From: Phragmites australis
Taxonomy: Eukaryota; Streptophyta; Magnoliopsida; Poales; Poaceae
Reading direction: 5' to 3'
Assembly (NCBI RefSeq): GCF_958298935.1
Contig: NC_084925.1
Span: 15,001,001 to 15,065,000 of the forward strand
Length of the DNA stretch: 64,000 nt
Each line of letters begins with the position of its first letter. Within the stretch, counting starts at the first letter, position 1. Below the pieces are notes generated by a model. The model saw only the letters and a list, made by a program, of their open reading frames with translations, was not told the DNA's origin and ran no database searches. The position numbers were made by a program, and so were the translations under genes. Shown piece by piece: positions 45,960-59,000 of the stretch.

Positions 45960-47470
45960 ATTCATGGTGGATTGACTCAGGTGCCACTATGCACGTTACC
46001 AACTCCTTACAAGGATTCCTTACAGCGAGAATATTAGGAAAGGGGGAGCGAAGTCTTAGAGTGGCCAATGGGAAGGAAGCTGAAGTTCAAGCTGTCGGAT
46101 CCCTTCTATGAGTTCTTGACAACGGCTTCACTCTTAGACTGAATAATGTAGTTTATGTTCCTTCCATGATGAGGAATCTCATTTCAGTTTTGATGTTAAA
46201 TGATGATGGTTTTCACTGTAATTTTGGAGACAATAAATGTATTCTTAAATTTAATTCAGATGTTATTGGTCTTACCATCCGATAAGACAAACTTTATATG
46301 CTTCCTCTTAATGAACCCTCTATGTCGATGAATGTCTATGATGTAAGCCATAAGAGAAAGAGAAGTACAACTAATGAAACTTCTTCGAAATTGTGGCATT
46401 GTCGTTTAGGCCACATTTCGTGGAGGAGAATGGAGCGTCTCATTAAGGAAGAGATTCTCCAACCCTTAGACTTCTCCGACTCTGACCACTGCATAGATTG
46501 CATTAAAGGAAAATACGTTAAGCAAATAAAGAAAGGAGCCACTCGGAGCACAGGATTATTAGAATTAATTCACACGAACATCTGCGGTCCTTTTCCTGTG
46601 ACATCAGTTGACGGTTTTGATTCTTTCATTACCTTCACTGATGATTTCTCTCGTTACGGCTATATCTACCACATTAAAGATCGATCTGAGTCTCTCGATA
46701 AATTCAAGATATTTAAGGCTGAGGTAGAAAATCAGCACAATCTAAAGATTAAAGTAGTGAGATTAGATCGTGGGAGAGAGTATTATGGGAGACATGCCCC
46801 ATACGAGCAAATCCCTGGTCCATTTGCCAGATTCCTTCAGGAAAATAGCATAGTAGCCCAATTTTCTTTACCTGGTGAACCTCAGCAGAATGGGATAGCT
46901 AAGCGATGCAACCACACGCTTATGGATATGGTGCGAAGTATGCTTAGCTATTCTAGTTTACCAGTTGGACTGTTGATGGAGGCACTTAAGACAACTGCAC
47001 CACATTCTTAATCGGGTTCCCAGTAAATCAGTTCCAAAAACACCTTATGAATTATGGACTGGAGAAAACCTTCTTTAAAGTATTTACGCTTGTGGGGCTG
47101 TGCAGCTGAAGCTAAAGTCTTTAATCCACATATTGGAAAATTAGTTCCTAAGACAGTTAGTTGTCATTTTATCGGTTATCCTGAAAAATCGAAGAGGTAT
47201 CGCTTTTACTGTCCAGATAGGATCACTAAGTTCGTAGAAATAAGACATGCTGTGTTTCTTGAGAACGGGGATTTGGAGCCCAGGGAAGTTGATCTCGAGG
47301 AAAAGCGGGTTTTTTTCCTACACCGCTGATCTAAGAGCCTTACATCCCTATGCCCCAGGTGGTTGCACCTTCAGTAGAAACTAAGATCAATGCACCCCCT
47401 GTTGAGGTCTCTGAAATTCCTAATGATACATCTAACGATGAGCCTCAATAATCTCCTGCAGTGCCTAATG
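45960..47470 (+). pseudogene. Copia protease and integrase, with altered catalytic residues
   Basis: Protease WIDSGATMHVT at about 45969 has the active DSGA box. The pre-integrase zinc region LWHCRLGHISWRRM and CIDCIKGKYVKQ lies at 46390-46520. The integrase core (46550-47011) shows ELIHTNICGPFP, FTDDFSRYGYIY, RLDRGREYYG and PGEPQQNGIAKRCN. In active Copia the first reads HTD and the last AERxN, so the first catalytic Asp is Asn and the catalytic Glu is Lys. A frameshift at about 47011 and a stop near 47329 separate the C-terminal part (RLWGCAAEAKVFNP, CHFIGYPEKSKRYRFY). Confidence 0.85.
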
Positions 47471-47579
47471 TATCGATCAGGAGATCACAGTATGACAGGA
47501 GACCTGTCATCTTGAACGATTATGTTGTTTACATGAATGAGGATGTTAATGACATAGGGAAGACAGAAGATCCCAACTC

Positions 47580-49165
47580 ATATAAAGAGGCCATGATGAG
47601 TGAGCATTCACCTGAGTGGCTTAATGCCATGAAGGATGAATTAAAGTCTATGAGCGATAATGATATCTGAGACCTAGTAGAAATCCCTGATGGAGCTAAA
47701 ACAGTAGGCTGCAAATGGGTCTATAAAACTAAATATGACTCTAAGGGGAACATCGAAAGGTTTAAAGCAAGGCTTGTAGATAAAGGCTTCTCACAAAGAG
47801 AAGGGATTGATTATAATGAAACATTCTCTCCTGTATCAAATAAAGATCCCTTTAGAATAATTATGGCGCTTGTAGCACATTATGATTTAGAGCTGTATCA
47901 TATGGACGTAAAGACGGAATTCCTTAATGGTGACTAGGAAGAAAACGTTTACATGGCTCAACCGGAAGGTTTTGTTATGGAAGGCAATGAACATTTAGGA
48001 TGTCGCCTTAAGAAATCAATTTATGGTCTAAAGCAAGCATCTAGGCAGTGGTATCTCAAGTTTGATAAAGTCATTAGAAATTTTGGTTTTAAAGAAAATA
48101 AAGTTAATAACTGCATTTATGTAAAGTTTAAAAGGGAAAAATTCACCATCTTAGTTCTTTATGTGGATGATATCTTATTGGCCAGCAGCGATAAGAATAT
48201 GCTGCTTGAGGCCAAGAGTTTTCTTTCCTCTTATTTCGATATGAAGGCTCTCGGTGAAGCCTCTTACGTTCTTGGCATTGAAATTCATCGAGATCGGTCC
48301 AAAGGAGTATTAGGTTTGTCTCAAAAGGCATACATTGATAGAGTACTGAAGAAATACAATATGCATAAATGCTCTGCTACGCCTGCTCCTATAGTTAAGG
48401 GCGATAAGTTTGGGACATTTCAATATCCAAGGAAGCAATATGAAATTGATCAAATGAAGTCGGTTCCTTATGCTTCAGCTGTCAGAAGCATTATGTATGC
48501 TCAAGTATGTACATGCCCTGACTTAGCTTTCGTGGCTGGGATGCTTGACAGATATCAGTCAAACCCAGGATCAGACCACTGGAAAGCCATTAAGAAAGTC
48601 CTTCGCTATTTGCAAGGCACTAAAAACTACATGCTCATATTTAGAGAATCCGATAACCTTGAAGTCATTGGTTATTCGGATGCAGACTTTGCGGGGTGTG
48701 TAGACACTAAGAAATCCACGACAGGTTATATCTTTACCCTCGCTGGAGGAGCTATCTCGGGGAAAAGCTCCAAACAGACGGCATCGTCAATGATGCAGAT
48801 TGAGTTTGTGGCATGTTATGAGGCTACCGGACAGGCTGTATGGCTAAAGTACTTTATCCCAGGATTAAAAGTGGTTGACAGTATTTCAAAGCCAGTACAT
48901 TATACTGCGATAATCAACCCACAATTTTCTATACAAGTAACAACAAGTTGAGTGGTGCTGCCAAACACATCGACATTAAGTATCATGTTGTGAAAGATAG
49001 AATCCAGGATCAAACAAAGTGAAAGATAGAATCCAGGATCAAACAATAAATGTTAAGCATATAAGTACTAAGTTAATGCTTGCGGATCTGCTTACTAAAG
49101 GCTTACCACCTCATATTTTTCATGATCATGCTATCAGCATGGGATTAGTGGAAAACCTATGATTC
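47580..49165 (+). pseudogene. Copia reverse transcriptase and RNase H, nearly open
   Basis: RT begins with EWLNAMKDELKSM (about 47610), has a TGA at 47668, then CKWVYKTKYDSKGNIERFKA, a TAG at 47936 after EFLNGD, and an open 332-residue frame 47953-48951 with the intact polymerase box VLYVDDILLAS (about 48155) and RNase H motifs GYSDADFAGCVDTKKSTTGY and EFVACYEATGQAVWL. The end AAKHIDIKYH and ADLLTKGLPPHIFHDH continues to about 49160 after a 29-bp tandem duplication (48991-49048) that shifts the frame. The catalytic Asp pair is retained. Confidence 0.87.
48991..49048 (+). repeat. 29-bp tandem duplication in Copia RNase H end
   Basis: TGAAAGATAGAATCCAGGAT starts at 48991 and again at 49020, identical over 27 bases. 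Since 29 is not a multiple of three it shifts the C-terminal frame. Confidence 0.9.
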
Positions 49166-49340
49166 TGGATAAGATGACCATAATGCAAACCAACTCCCAT
49201 TAGGAATAACGAATTTCCATTTCGAGATGGAGTGGTATACTATAGGTTTATGGGTTTCAATGGTATTTAATAGTCGCTGTAATCTTTTGCCTTGGTGGGC
49301 TATTTCATTGAGAGTGTGCTTATGATGATAGCCTTATGAT

Positions 49341-49352
49341 CAAGGGGAAGAA
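49341..49352 (+). promoter_or_regulatory. Polypurine tract of the intergenic Copia
   Basis: CAAGGGGAAGAA stands immediately before the 3' LTR; AAGGGGAAGAA is all purine, as needed to prime plus-strand synthesis. Confidence 0.8.
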
Positions 49353-49777
49353 TGTTGGGTATGATCTTGAACCTCCTCTTCTAACAAACCTTAACTGACG
49401 TCCGACAAAAGGGGAGTCTCATTTTGACCTAGCGTCGTGATCGTGGCGCAACCAACCAACTGTGGTTGCGGTCCCGTTCCGTGCTGCACCTATATAGATG
49501 AGGGGAAGGCAGCACCTCACAGGTGACAATCTTGTGAGGTTTATCTCTCCCAAACATCCACACGCTCTGCCGATCAAATTAAAACGCCACAGCGAAGCGA
49601 AGGCCGCCGCCGGCATCACCATTGACAACATCTGCATCTACACCGACGGTCTCCGACTTCATCGTCAACCTCTAATGGTGTCACCGAACGCAGGTATACA
49701 TCTATGCGCTTCCGCTTAAGATTGTGTTTGTTTTAGGGTTAATGATCTTCTTAATTAAGGCTTAATCATGTTTAACA
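49353..49777 (+). repeat. 3' LTR of the intergenic Copia (425 bp)
   Basis: It starts TGTTGGGTATGATCTTG and ends AATCATGTTTAACA, and matches the 5' LTR from CTAACAAACC onward. The 73-residue frames in both LTRs (43149 and 49498) are duplicates of non-coding DNA. Confidence 0.88.
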
Positions 49778-50054
49778 ACCCTCTGATATGTTGTCAACTT
49801 GTACTTTTACTGTGTAGAGGTGGTGCGTTTAAGCCATGAAACAACACTTCCAGGAATCTACATGGATATTTACAGAAATTACTCTACGAGCACTGAACAC
49901 ACGAAAAAAAAAAACATAACCTAGTACTCTCAAGATCTGACCTCTGTGTCGGTTGTCAGGGTAACTACCTACTATCTGGTAACTACCTACACAGGCTTAA
50001 CCCACGGTCTTCTGTAACAGCATACAGAAGTAACAGAGCGCAGGATATGTTTCA
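49778..50054. other. 3' flank of NTMC2T6
   Basis: A short stretch between the Copia 3' LTR and the stop codon on the minus strand. It should hold the NTMC2T6 3' UTR. TGGTAACTACCTAC is repeated at 49965-49990. No other feature is visible. Confidence 0.5.
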
Positions 50055-53000
50055 CTACACCTTGTCATTGCCATCATCTGCAGGCCCTGGTGCATCTACC
50101 GCAGCGTTGCTTGGCGCAGGAGGATCCACTTCCACCATGTCCATTTTCGTCGCAGCAGGATCATCTTTCTCATCATTTTGGCATTCTTCTTTGTTCTTGT
50201 CAAGGCTCTTTTTGCTGAACATGGTTTTAAGGTTATGAGCGGTTTTCCCTGCATGTTTCACCATGTCAGCTGCCTTCTTCCTCAGGTGCTTCTTGGTTGG
50301 GCTATCCAGTTCCTCTGCCTCAGGGCTTGAATGCTGGTCATCTGCTCTCTGCTGCGTTCTGTTATTCCCAGGATCTTGATCGACCACATATGTCACCGAA
50401 ACACTGCTTTCTCCAATTGGCCGAATGTTTGGGTGAGGCGTCAAGCATGGGGAAGCTTCATCATCACTCTCTTTCTTTGGGCTCCTGTGGAAGACAGCTC
50501 CAGCTAGTTTGCCCAAACCCTTCTTGACCTTGTGGAGGTGACGGTGCGATCTATCGTTGGCAGGTTCTTCGTTACTGGAGTCACTTCTCTGAGATTCTGA
50601 TACTGATGACCTTGGGCTATCGCTGCAAGCATCGTTCTCCCGGTGGATTTTGGAATCCTGGCACCGAGGACGTCCTTTCCGAGGTTCCCATGTACTGGTG
50701 ACATCGCTGCCCGGGCGATGTACCCAAACATCAGCCTTTTCCAATCCCTCGATGTCAACTGGCTCGTATTCATCAGACATCTTTCGAAATTCATCGGAAG
50801 ATTCACTTTCAGCGTTGGTCCTGGATGAAATGCTGGACATAGGTGTGCTGGCTTTTCCCCCCTTGGGTGTCCCACACTGTTCCTCTTCATCATTAGGAAC
50901 CTGCAATCAGTGTATATCACACAGCAGTTGTCACTCGATCTGAACTACTCTTTCAGTTTAGACAATTTGTAAACATATGCTGGATCAGGGGCTGGCCAAA
51001 AAATGTAATCCCAGCCTGTGTCCAATTAATAAAAAAAAAACAGACGTCCACCCAGATACTGCAAACTGGTCTACTACCAGGGCCAAATAAACCCTGATCT
51101 CACCTTTTCATTTTCGTCTTCAAGTACAGTTACAGCAATGTGAATCCTCCCCGTCTTTATATTCTTTAGTGCCATCCATATATCATGCCTTTGTCCACCT
51201 CTCAATTTGTTGATGCTTATGGAACAATCACTACATGGAGAGCAAGTTATAAGTTTTAACATACTCAAAATAGTTAAAGGAATTAGAATGGTGGGTACTT
51301 GCCAAATATGTAATTCAAGGATTTGTGACATTTTGTAAGTGCAAAATACAATTAGCATGATGCAATGCATCACTGTTTGAGTGACAAAAAAGAGGAAAAC
51401 ATGGAGAGACTGAGTAAAAGAGACCAACCCCAGAGTGTCATCAAAGATGGGATCCTTATCTCGAACTTGAAGAGAAAGAAGATTGATTGCTTCCCATGAA
51501 GTAATTGGTATTTTAAACTCCTCGAGCCATTTCGGGTTAAGAGTTTTCTTATGGATCTTTGTCTGAAAACGGTAGGGTCCAAGATGACCTTTCACATATG
51601 GATCAGCTAGTCCTGCACATGGATCCAACAATGAGCAATTGGCTGAACATTACTCACATATAAATATGGAAGTCCTCAGCATAGACTCACCACTTATTCA
51701 GTCTCCTCAAAATTGTCTAAATAAACTACACAGTGTTTGAGAACATACCGTTTGGATCAGATGGCTTCATGTCAGCACCTTCCACGATCTCTACCTTGGC
51801 ATGTGCAATAGGTGGTTTCTCATCAACACTAAACCAGCTCTCTGATATATACATATATATTTGGACAAGAAGTTAGAACAATTTCAGACATTTCTCACAG
51901 GAGTAAAGCAGCATGCAGAAAATTAGCCTGGGTTGAAAATCTCTTTGATGGCTCCACTGGATGGACACAAAAGCTACCTTTGAAGAACCTCGCAAATACA
52001 TTATTTAAGTTGAATCAAAGCATATGGAGGACCCGGGCACCGCAGCGATGTAAGTTTTTTCTTTGGCTTGTAGTGCTTAACTGGTGCTGGACAGCGGATC
52101 GATTGACCAAGCATGGGCTGTCCCATCCTGCTTCTTGTCTGTTTTGTGATCAATCGGATGAATCCATCAATCATATCTTGATTGCCTGCGTGTTTGCAAG
52201 ACAAGTATGGCACACCATCCTCGTGAAGGCTGGTCCGCAGCCTGTGACTCCTCAGCCGGATACAACGACCTTCTTGGGCTGGTGGTGCCGGTCAATTAGA
52301 ATGGTCGGCAAGCATCACAGAAAAGGTATTAATTCCCTATTTATACTTGTTGCTTGGGAGTTATGGAAGCACCGCAATGACAGTGTTTTCAATAGTGTTG
52401 CCCCAAGGGTGGATAGGGTGGTGTGGATAGTGGTAGAGGAAGACTCGCTATGGGTCACTACCAAAGCTAAGGACCTTGGGAGCCTGATCCTTGGTCCATA
52501 GATGGTAGCGGTTGGTCACCCAATCTAGTGCTAGTGGCGTGATGTTCAGATTGCCAGTGATGTGTTTTTGTACTTTATTTTTCTTCTCATATAATGAAAT
52601 GACACGCAGCTCTCCTGTGCGTTCGAGAAAAAAAGTTGAATCAAAGCACAACACAACAAAGCACCAAAGCTACAGTAATATGACTATAATGGGGCAATCC
52701 TATAGAAGTCAGTGGAACTATGGAACAAACTGCCCAAATTGGTGTGAGAAGTAACTAATGGAACCTGAGTTTTAAAATGTGAAGTGGAAACGAAACCCAC
52801 TGATAAAGTTGAAACAAATTGCAACATAACATCCAATTTATGGATACTACCTGTTGATTCGGAGGCAAACTTTTCCAGATCAATAACTAGCATGTTAGGC
52901 TGCAAAAAAAATATTTTTAAGAAATTATTGATTATTCTGGTATAAGAATATTACAAAAAAGAGCTGTCAAATAAATAGATCCATTGCAGGCGCGCCACAC

Positions 53001-56000
53001 AAAATTAGGCTAAAATTCTAAATATACAAGCCCACAAAATATGCTCTTCCCTTCATTGTTCAACAAGTGGCTGACCAATGCAGATAAAAAGTATGTTCGA
53101 TCTAAAACCAATGACTACCCTCAGCTATCAAATGAATAGATCCATTGCAGGTGCACCGCACAAAATTAGGCTAAAATTCTAAATATATAAGCCCATAAAA
53201 TATGCTCTTCCCTTCATTGTTCAACAAGTGGCTGACCAATGCAGATAAAAAGTATGTTCGATCTAAAACCAATGACTAGCCTTGATGCAACAACTTAGGA
53301 ACTTCATAATTGAGAACATGCTTGTTTTCATATGCATGACTCTGGAAATCTAACCTCAACAAGGGTCTGCCCGAAGGCAACATCCAACATTCTGTCCTGC
53401 AAAAATTGAAAGATAAAGGAAACTAAGTGCCTAAAAGAAATGTAGTTACATTAATGCACGTAACAAAAATTACACTGAAATAGGTAGACTTACAAGCCAT
53501 CCAGAAATTCCTGGAAGTTCAGTTACATCAAGCCCGTGACTGAATAAAGGTTTCACTGTCATTTGGAAGTATGGAGGCTCAACAAAGCAAACTCTTACAC
53601 GACCAATGAATGGCCACTGTTGGAGAAACCTCACCCCTACCAGGACCTACACATGAGCACTAGACATGTTTAGTAAGCATAACACAGTCTGAAACATAGA
53701 TCTCATGCTATTATGCTCTTAGATATAAGAGTCCCAGTTCAAGTTCTAATTAGTAAGACATAGAATCCTAATTGAGTACATATGTAATCCAATCTAGCAT
53801 TATAAATAAAGGGTGTGAGTGTCCGGTGGGATCAGACACAACTATTCCTAAATTCTACATATTCCATGAAGATCAAGGAAGCAAACATGAAACTCACTAA
53901 CAAATATTAGAATTATTGCGGAATATCCACCTTTCATTTTTTTTCTTGTGGGACTCATTTTTCTTGTCCATGCATATTTTTTTCTTTAAAAGCCTATCTG
54001 CTGCTCCGATCCATATCGGTGCCCAGTATAATGCAAATATATTAGTGTGCATCACATTAAGAACTCAGTGGAGTGTGTTAAAAGAAGACCACTTGTTCCC
54101 CCTGCGTATGAAGATTAGAGTAGTGCAAGAAGGCAATGTATTGTATATCAGGGAGCTTACTTTTCCTTCAACATGCATCCCAGTTATATGCATGTTTGTT
54201 GTAATGCCAAATCCTAATCTCTTCCTTAGTTGCACAGCCATTCTTGCATCCATATCATCGGCTGAAAGAAAGTTCATCCCTATCTCCAGAACCTAACACA
54301 TATATATATATAATTTAGCCATTTCATGGTCCATACAGTGAGAAATGACCCAGAAAAGGCATCTCAGGAAAAAAAAAAGAGAACATCACATTACACACCA
54401 AATGGTCATCATCAGTTGATTGGCTAACAACTCTAATATCTGTAAACATTGGCGGGTTCCTACCCAAGTAAAGGCTTTGGATAACTGCTTTCCTCTGCAA
54501 ATGCAATATAAAATGGATTTTTGAATAAGGTATATAGCCATTACTGAAAAGAATATATCATAAGACTACAGATTGACAGAAGATTACTTGTTTTGCTTCT
54601 GAAATTTAGAACTCCAAAGAAAACATGTCAAATGCGACTAGAAATATAATAAAAGTTAGCTTATAGGTACTACTAGCTCTTAATAAACTCCATACTTACT
54701 GCTGTCCATGGTTTGAACTTCTCTAGGAACCACGGGAATATTGGCAAAAGGAACTGCTGGGATGCAACCCTCTCCATGCAAACTGGCCAGATCTTTTCCA
54801 CAGCATAATTTAACCACCTAACAGTCTCTGCATCAGAGAGAAGCTGATCCACAAATAAAATGAGTGACAACAAGTGAAAGCAGGCTTTTTGATCAACATG
54901 AAAGCCAAACTAGCAAACTACATGAAAAAAATGTGGGTTACCTTTCTCTGATTGGCACATTTCCTTTCCTCATACTGTAGCCGTCTCTGCAGTCTCATTG
55001 TGTACCGTTCATTCACCTAAAACCATATTCATGCTACAGATGAAATAATTGAAAGACTGAAAAACTATAGAGACTAGACACTGGATACTGAATACTGTAT
55101 CTGTTTTGGATTATCAAGTCCCTAGCCCTTCATGAGAAATTTTTGCTGGGCACTTTCTTTTTTGGTCGATAGTACTAGGATGGCCATAGCACATTGTGGC
55201 TATTCTAATTTCTTTCAGGTGTTGTATATTCTATTTATGGTCACAAACGCTAGCATAGATAGATACAATATAAAATAACAGTTTGACTTTCAGCTGTATA
55301 GGAAAAAATGTAGCAAATATAAAATTCCAGCTTATAGGAAGTAACTAAATAGAAGAACTTGACTTCCAAATGTAACACTCCCTAAAAGTATAGAGAAGTC
55401 TAAACCAAATCTGACATAATGCATGAGGAATTTTGTTCTAGGAAGAGAGGCCATGTTAAAAGAGAATATCTGATTCATATTAGTAGAAAGATTTGTTCAA
55501 CGGTCTACATTTATTTGGCCAAATTTCAGTTACTTCTGAAACATCAATCTGAACTTTGAAATGATGCTAACTGAGTAGCTGCTTATGAACATAAATGCCC
55601 AAGAGATTTCTTATGATTCTAACTAAGACGCAGAACAAACGAAACAAAAAAAAAAAACTAAATCCATGTTGAGTAGCCAAATTTTGGCTGAGGCAAGTCA
55701 CATGATCAAAACAGTGGCCCGGACATCCTCTCTAATAGAAGGAACGATTGACCAGTAACAGACTTAACTGCTCCAACCTTAACTACTCCATATTTGCACA
55801 ACTGTTCCACTGAGATGTAGCTAATGTGAACCCTGATTCAGTGTAATCTAGTAAAAAAAGGAAAACTGCGTTCGATACTAACTGATTATTCTGCAAGCAA
55901 ATATTTTCTTCCTGAATCATTTTGTTTTCCCAGAGTTCTTTGTCCCTTCGATAGGTAATAAGTGTGCCTTTAATTTTTATCATGCAAGGCAGGAGGAACA

Positions 56001-59000
56001 AAAATATCCCCTTGGCTTGGACACCTATTTGATTACTTTGGCTGAAGTCAGGAGAATTACAGACCCCAATCTTGACCAAATCCTTACATGAGACATCAAA
56101 TAAGCCTATGTCATAGCTGGTCCTGCTACCAAGGACATTTATTCAAAACCCACTCACGCTTTCCTATCCTTTTACTTGTTTTTTTTAAAAAAATTTTGGC
56201 CAGAGAGCTTCTGACATCCTCATTAAGAAAGTGGGTGAGCACCAACGTAGAGGCTTCTGGCGTACTCATTAAGAAAGAGGGTGAGCACCAACGCAGAGCC
56301 GAGGTTCGTACGGTGGTGGGCTCGGTGGCAACAAGGGCATCTTGCCAACTGATCTATGGTCATTTGTCACTTTTCCAACCATTACCTTTTCTAATTATAA
56401 GGTCGTGAAACTTTGATAATAATACAGAATTTTGCTGACAAATCTAGTAATACCTAATGACGTCCAAATGGGCTGTGCTTACTGGGCTGGCCCACGGCTT
56501 GGCACTGTAGGCACGGCCTAGCACGAGCCGAGCCGAGCCAGGCCGGCATGGCACGAGGCCACGGGCAGTGCCTGGGCTTAGCGTGCAGCACGATGTACCG
56601 GTATGGCACGACCTGGCTGAGATGGGCCGGTACGCCTTGGCCCGACACAACCGGCCTGTCTAGGCACGGCATGGCACAGCCCGCCCGAGCTGGCCGGGAG
56701 CCGTTGGCGCGTGGGGCCGGCCCGACTAGGCACGGGTAGCACGAGAGGGCACGCGGGGGCACTCCCGGGTTAATGGGTTGTGCTCGGCCTGTTTGATCTG
56801 TTAACCCGTTATTTTTGAATTTTCTAACCATTTTGTTACCGTTTGGGCTCCAAAAATTCAATTATTTTTTGCAAAAATTACTATGTTTCACCTATAAATA
56901 AGGACCACCCTGCTCTTCCATTCCACACCAGTAACAACATTTGCTCTCTTGTTTCCTACTCTCATTCTTTAGAATTTGCAATAATTTGGCAAAATTAGTT
57001 TGAATTGTTGCCAAAAATCCGAGAAAATTCAAAACTGTCATCCTGCTGGCTCGAAGAAATCTTGGTGAATTTTTGCATCGTTGTTCTATCTTGTTTTATT
57101 ATTTGATTATTTCTAACCCGAATATTTGAATTTTTTTAGTGCCATTTGACATTAGTCATGGACGCTGATGATCATGATAATACGCACACCGATCATGATT
57201 TTTGTTCTTGAAGGACTCATAGGGGACTACGGCCCCTTTGATAAAAGTGTTGCAGGTGAAGGACCCGAAGGTGAACCTCCAGTTGATTCACATGTAGCAA
57301 CACCTCTATTGTCAGGCTCTACAATTGCGCACGCATTAGCAAGCATTGGCTCTAAAAGATCAAAAGCCGGTACTTCCGAAATTTAGCAAGATTTTGAAAG
57401 GTTCTACAAAAAGAAAGATGGGGTAAGTGTCAGGTATACTAGATGTTATATTTGCAAACATGAATTATCTGTAAAGCCCTTAGGTGGAACGGGCCACTTG
57501 AAGAGGCACACCACAAATTGCAAGCGAAAGAGTGAAATAGTCATGAAGCAGATGGTGTTGCAGTACAACCCCGACGGCTCTGTTCTTCATTGGGAGTATG
57601 ACTCCGCCAATGCTCGAAAAGAGCTATACCGTTTCATTGCAAGAGCGGATCTACCACTCAACATCGGTGAGTCTGCTGTATTTGAATATTACATTAAGCA
57701 AGCTCATAATCCTAGGTTCACGCATGTTTCTAGACAGACAACTAATAGGATATGGTAAAATACTATAATGCGTGTCGTATCAAGCTTAACGAAATGTTGC
57801 AAACATTTCCAATTGCTTTGACCTTGAACATATGGATACGTAGGGCTAGAGAGGATTATCTTAGTGTGGTTGCTCATTTTGTTAATAATGATTGGGAATT
57901 AGAAAAGAGAAGAATAGTTTTTCGGTTGATTGACAACACGCATACCGGTGAAAATATTGCTGAAAAAATATCTCAAGTAGTTGAAGACTTTGATCTCACG
58001 AATAAAATATTTTCTATTACTTTAGATAATACCGGTGCAAATTCTAAAGCAATGAATATTCTTATTCCATTATTTAGTACCTATGTTGAATCTTTCTTGT
58101 TACATCAACGTTGTGCTTGTCATATTATCCATCTTATAGTAAAATCCGGTTTGAAGAGGTTGTCGCAATACCTAGACGATTTTTGTAGTGCAATATGTTT
58201 TGTGAACTCTTCTAACCAATGAATTGCAGCATATAAACAATACTGTGTTGCAATGGGTGTATATCCACGTAAGTTTGTTGTAGACATACGGATAAGATGA
58301 AACTCTACTTTCTTGATCTAAAAATATTATACCATATAAGAGCATATTTGGTGTGTGTATTCATACACATTATCATCAGTATGGGGTCAAACTTTACTCA
58401 CGGAAGCACATTGGTATGTTGCTGAAAGGATATTAGAGTTTTTGAATTTTTTTATGATTCAACTATTAGTTTATCATGAGTTTATTATCCAATATCCTGT
58501 TTAGTAGTACATAATATTATTGAAATTACTACTCATTTAAACAGCTATGAAAATAACAATCTTCTAAGAGATTATGTAGTTCATATGAAATCTAAATTCT
58601 TAAAGTATTGGAAAGAAATTCTTTTGTTGTACGTTTTTGCCTTTATTTTAGATCATAGAGCTAAAATTGTAGCTTTCTATAGAGTTGTCGCGATTCTAGG
58701 TGATGCTCTTGACCACCTTTATCGACAGCGATGTTATCAGCTACGAACAAGAAAATTTCAACATACTGCAATGATGGTATGAGCACAAGACGAATTATTC
58801 AGTGCTTTCACTATTAGCATGAGATTTATTAACGGTTCTCGTATCTAAGTTTTTTCTGAGTCTGCCTTCAGTCTTACTACAAGGATAATCGAAGAGAGAA
58901 GAAAAAATCTGTCAAGTGAGATGGTTGAAATACTCACCATAGTAAAAAAATTGGGAACAAGCTGAAACACGAATGCAACACACTGTAAAGAATACTGAGC

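Larger units (their letters stand above)
42990..49777 (+). mobile_element. Ty1/Copia element with both LTRs, moderately decayed
   Basis: 5' LTR about 42990-43428 and 3' LTR 49353-49777 share most bases (roughly 88-90% by eye). A primer site follows the first and a purine tract precedes the second. Gag, protease, integrase, RT and RNase H are present in Copia order with a handful of stops. The flanks GAAAC and ACCCT do not match, so no TSD is visible. It occupies the space between the two converging host genes. Confidence 0.9.

Noticed and set aside
56548..56861. Frames rich in Gly/Pro/Ala/Arg on both strands
   Set aside because: They arise from the GC-rich GGCACG repeats at the hAT end.
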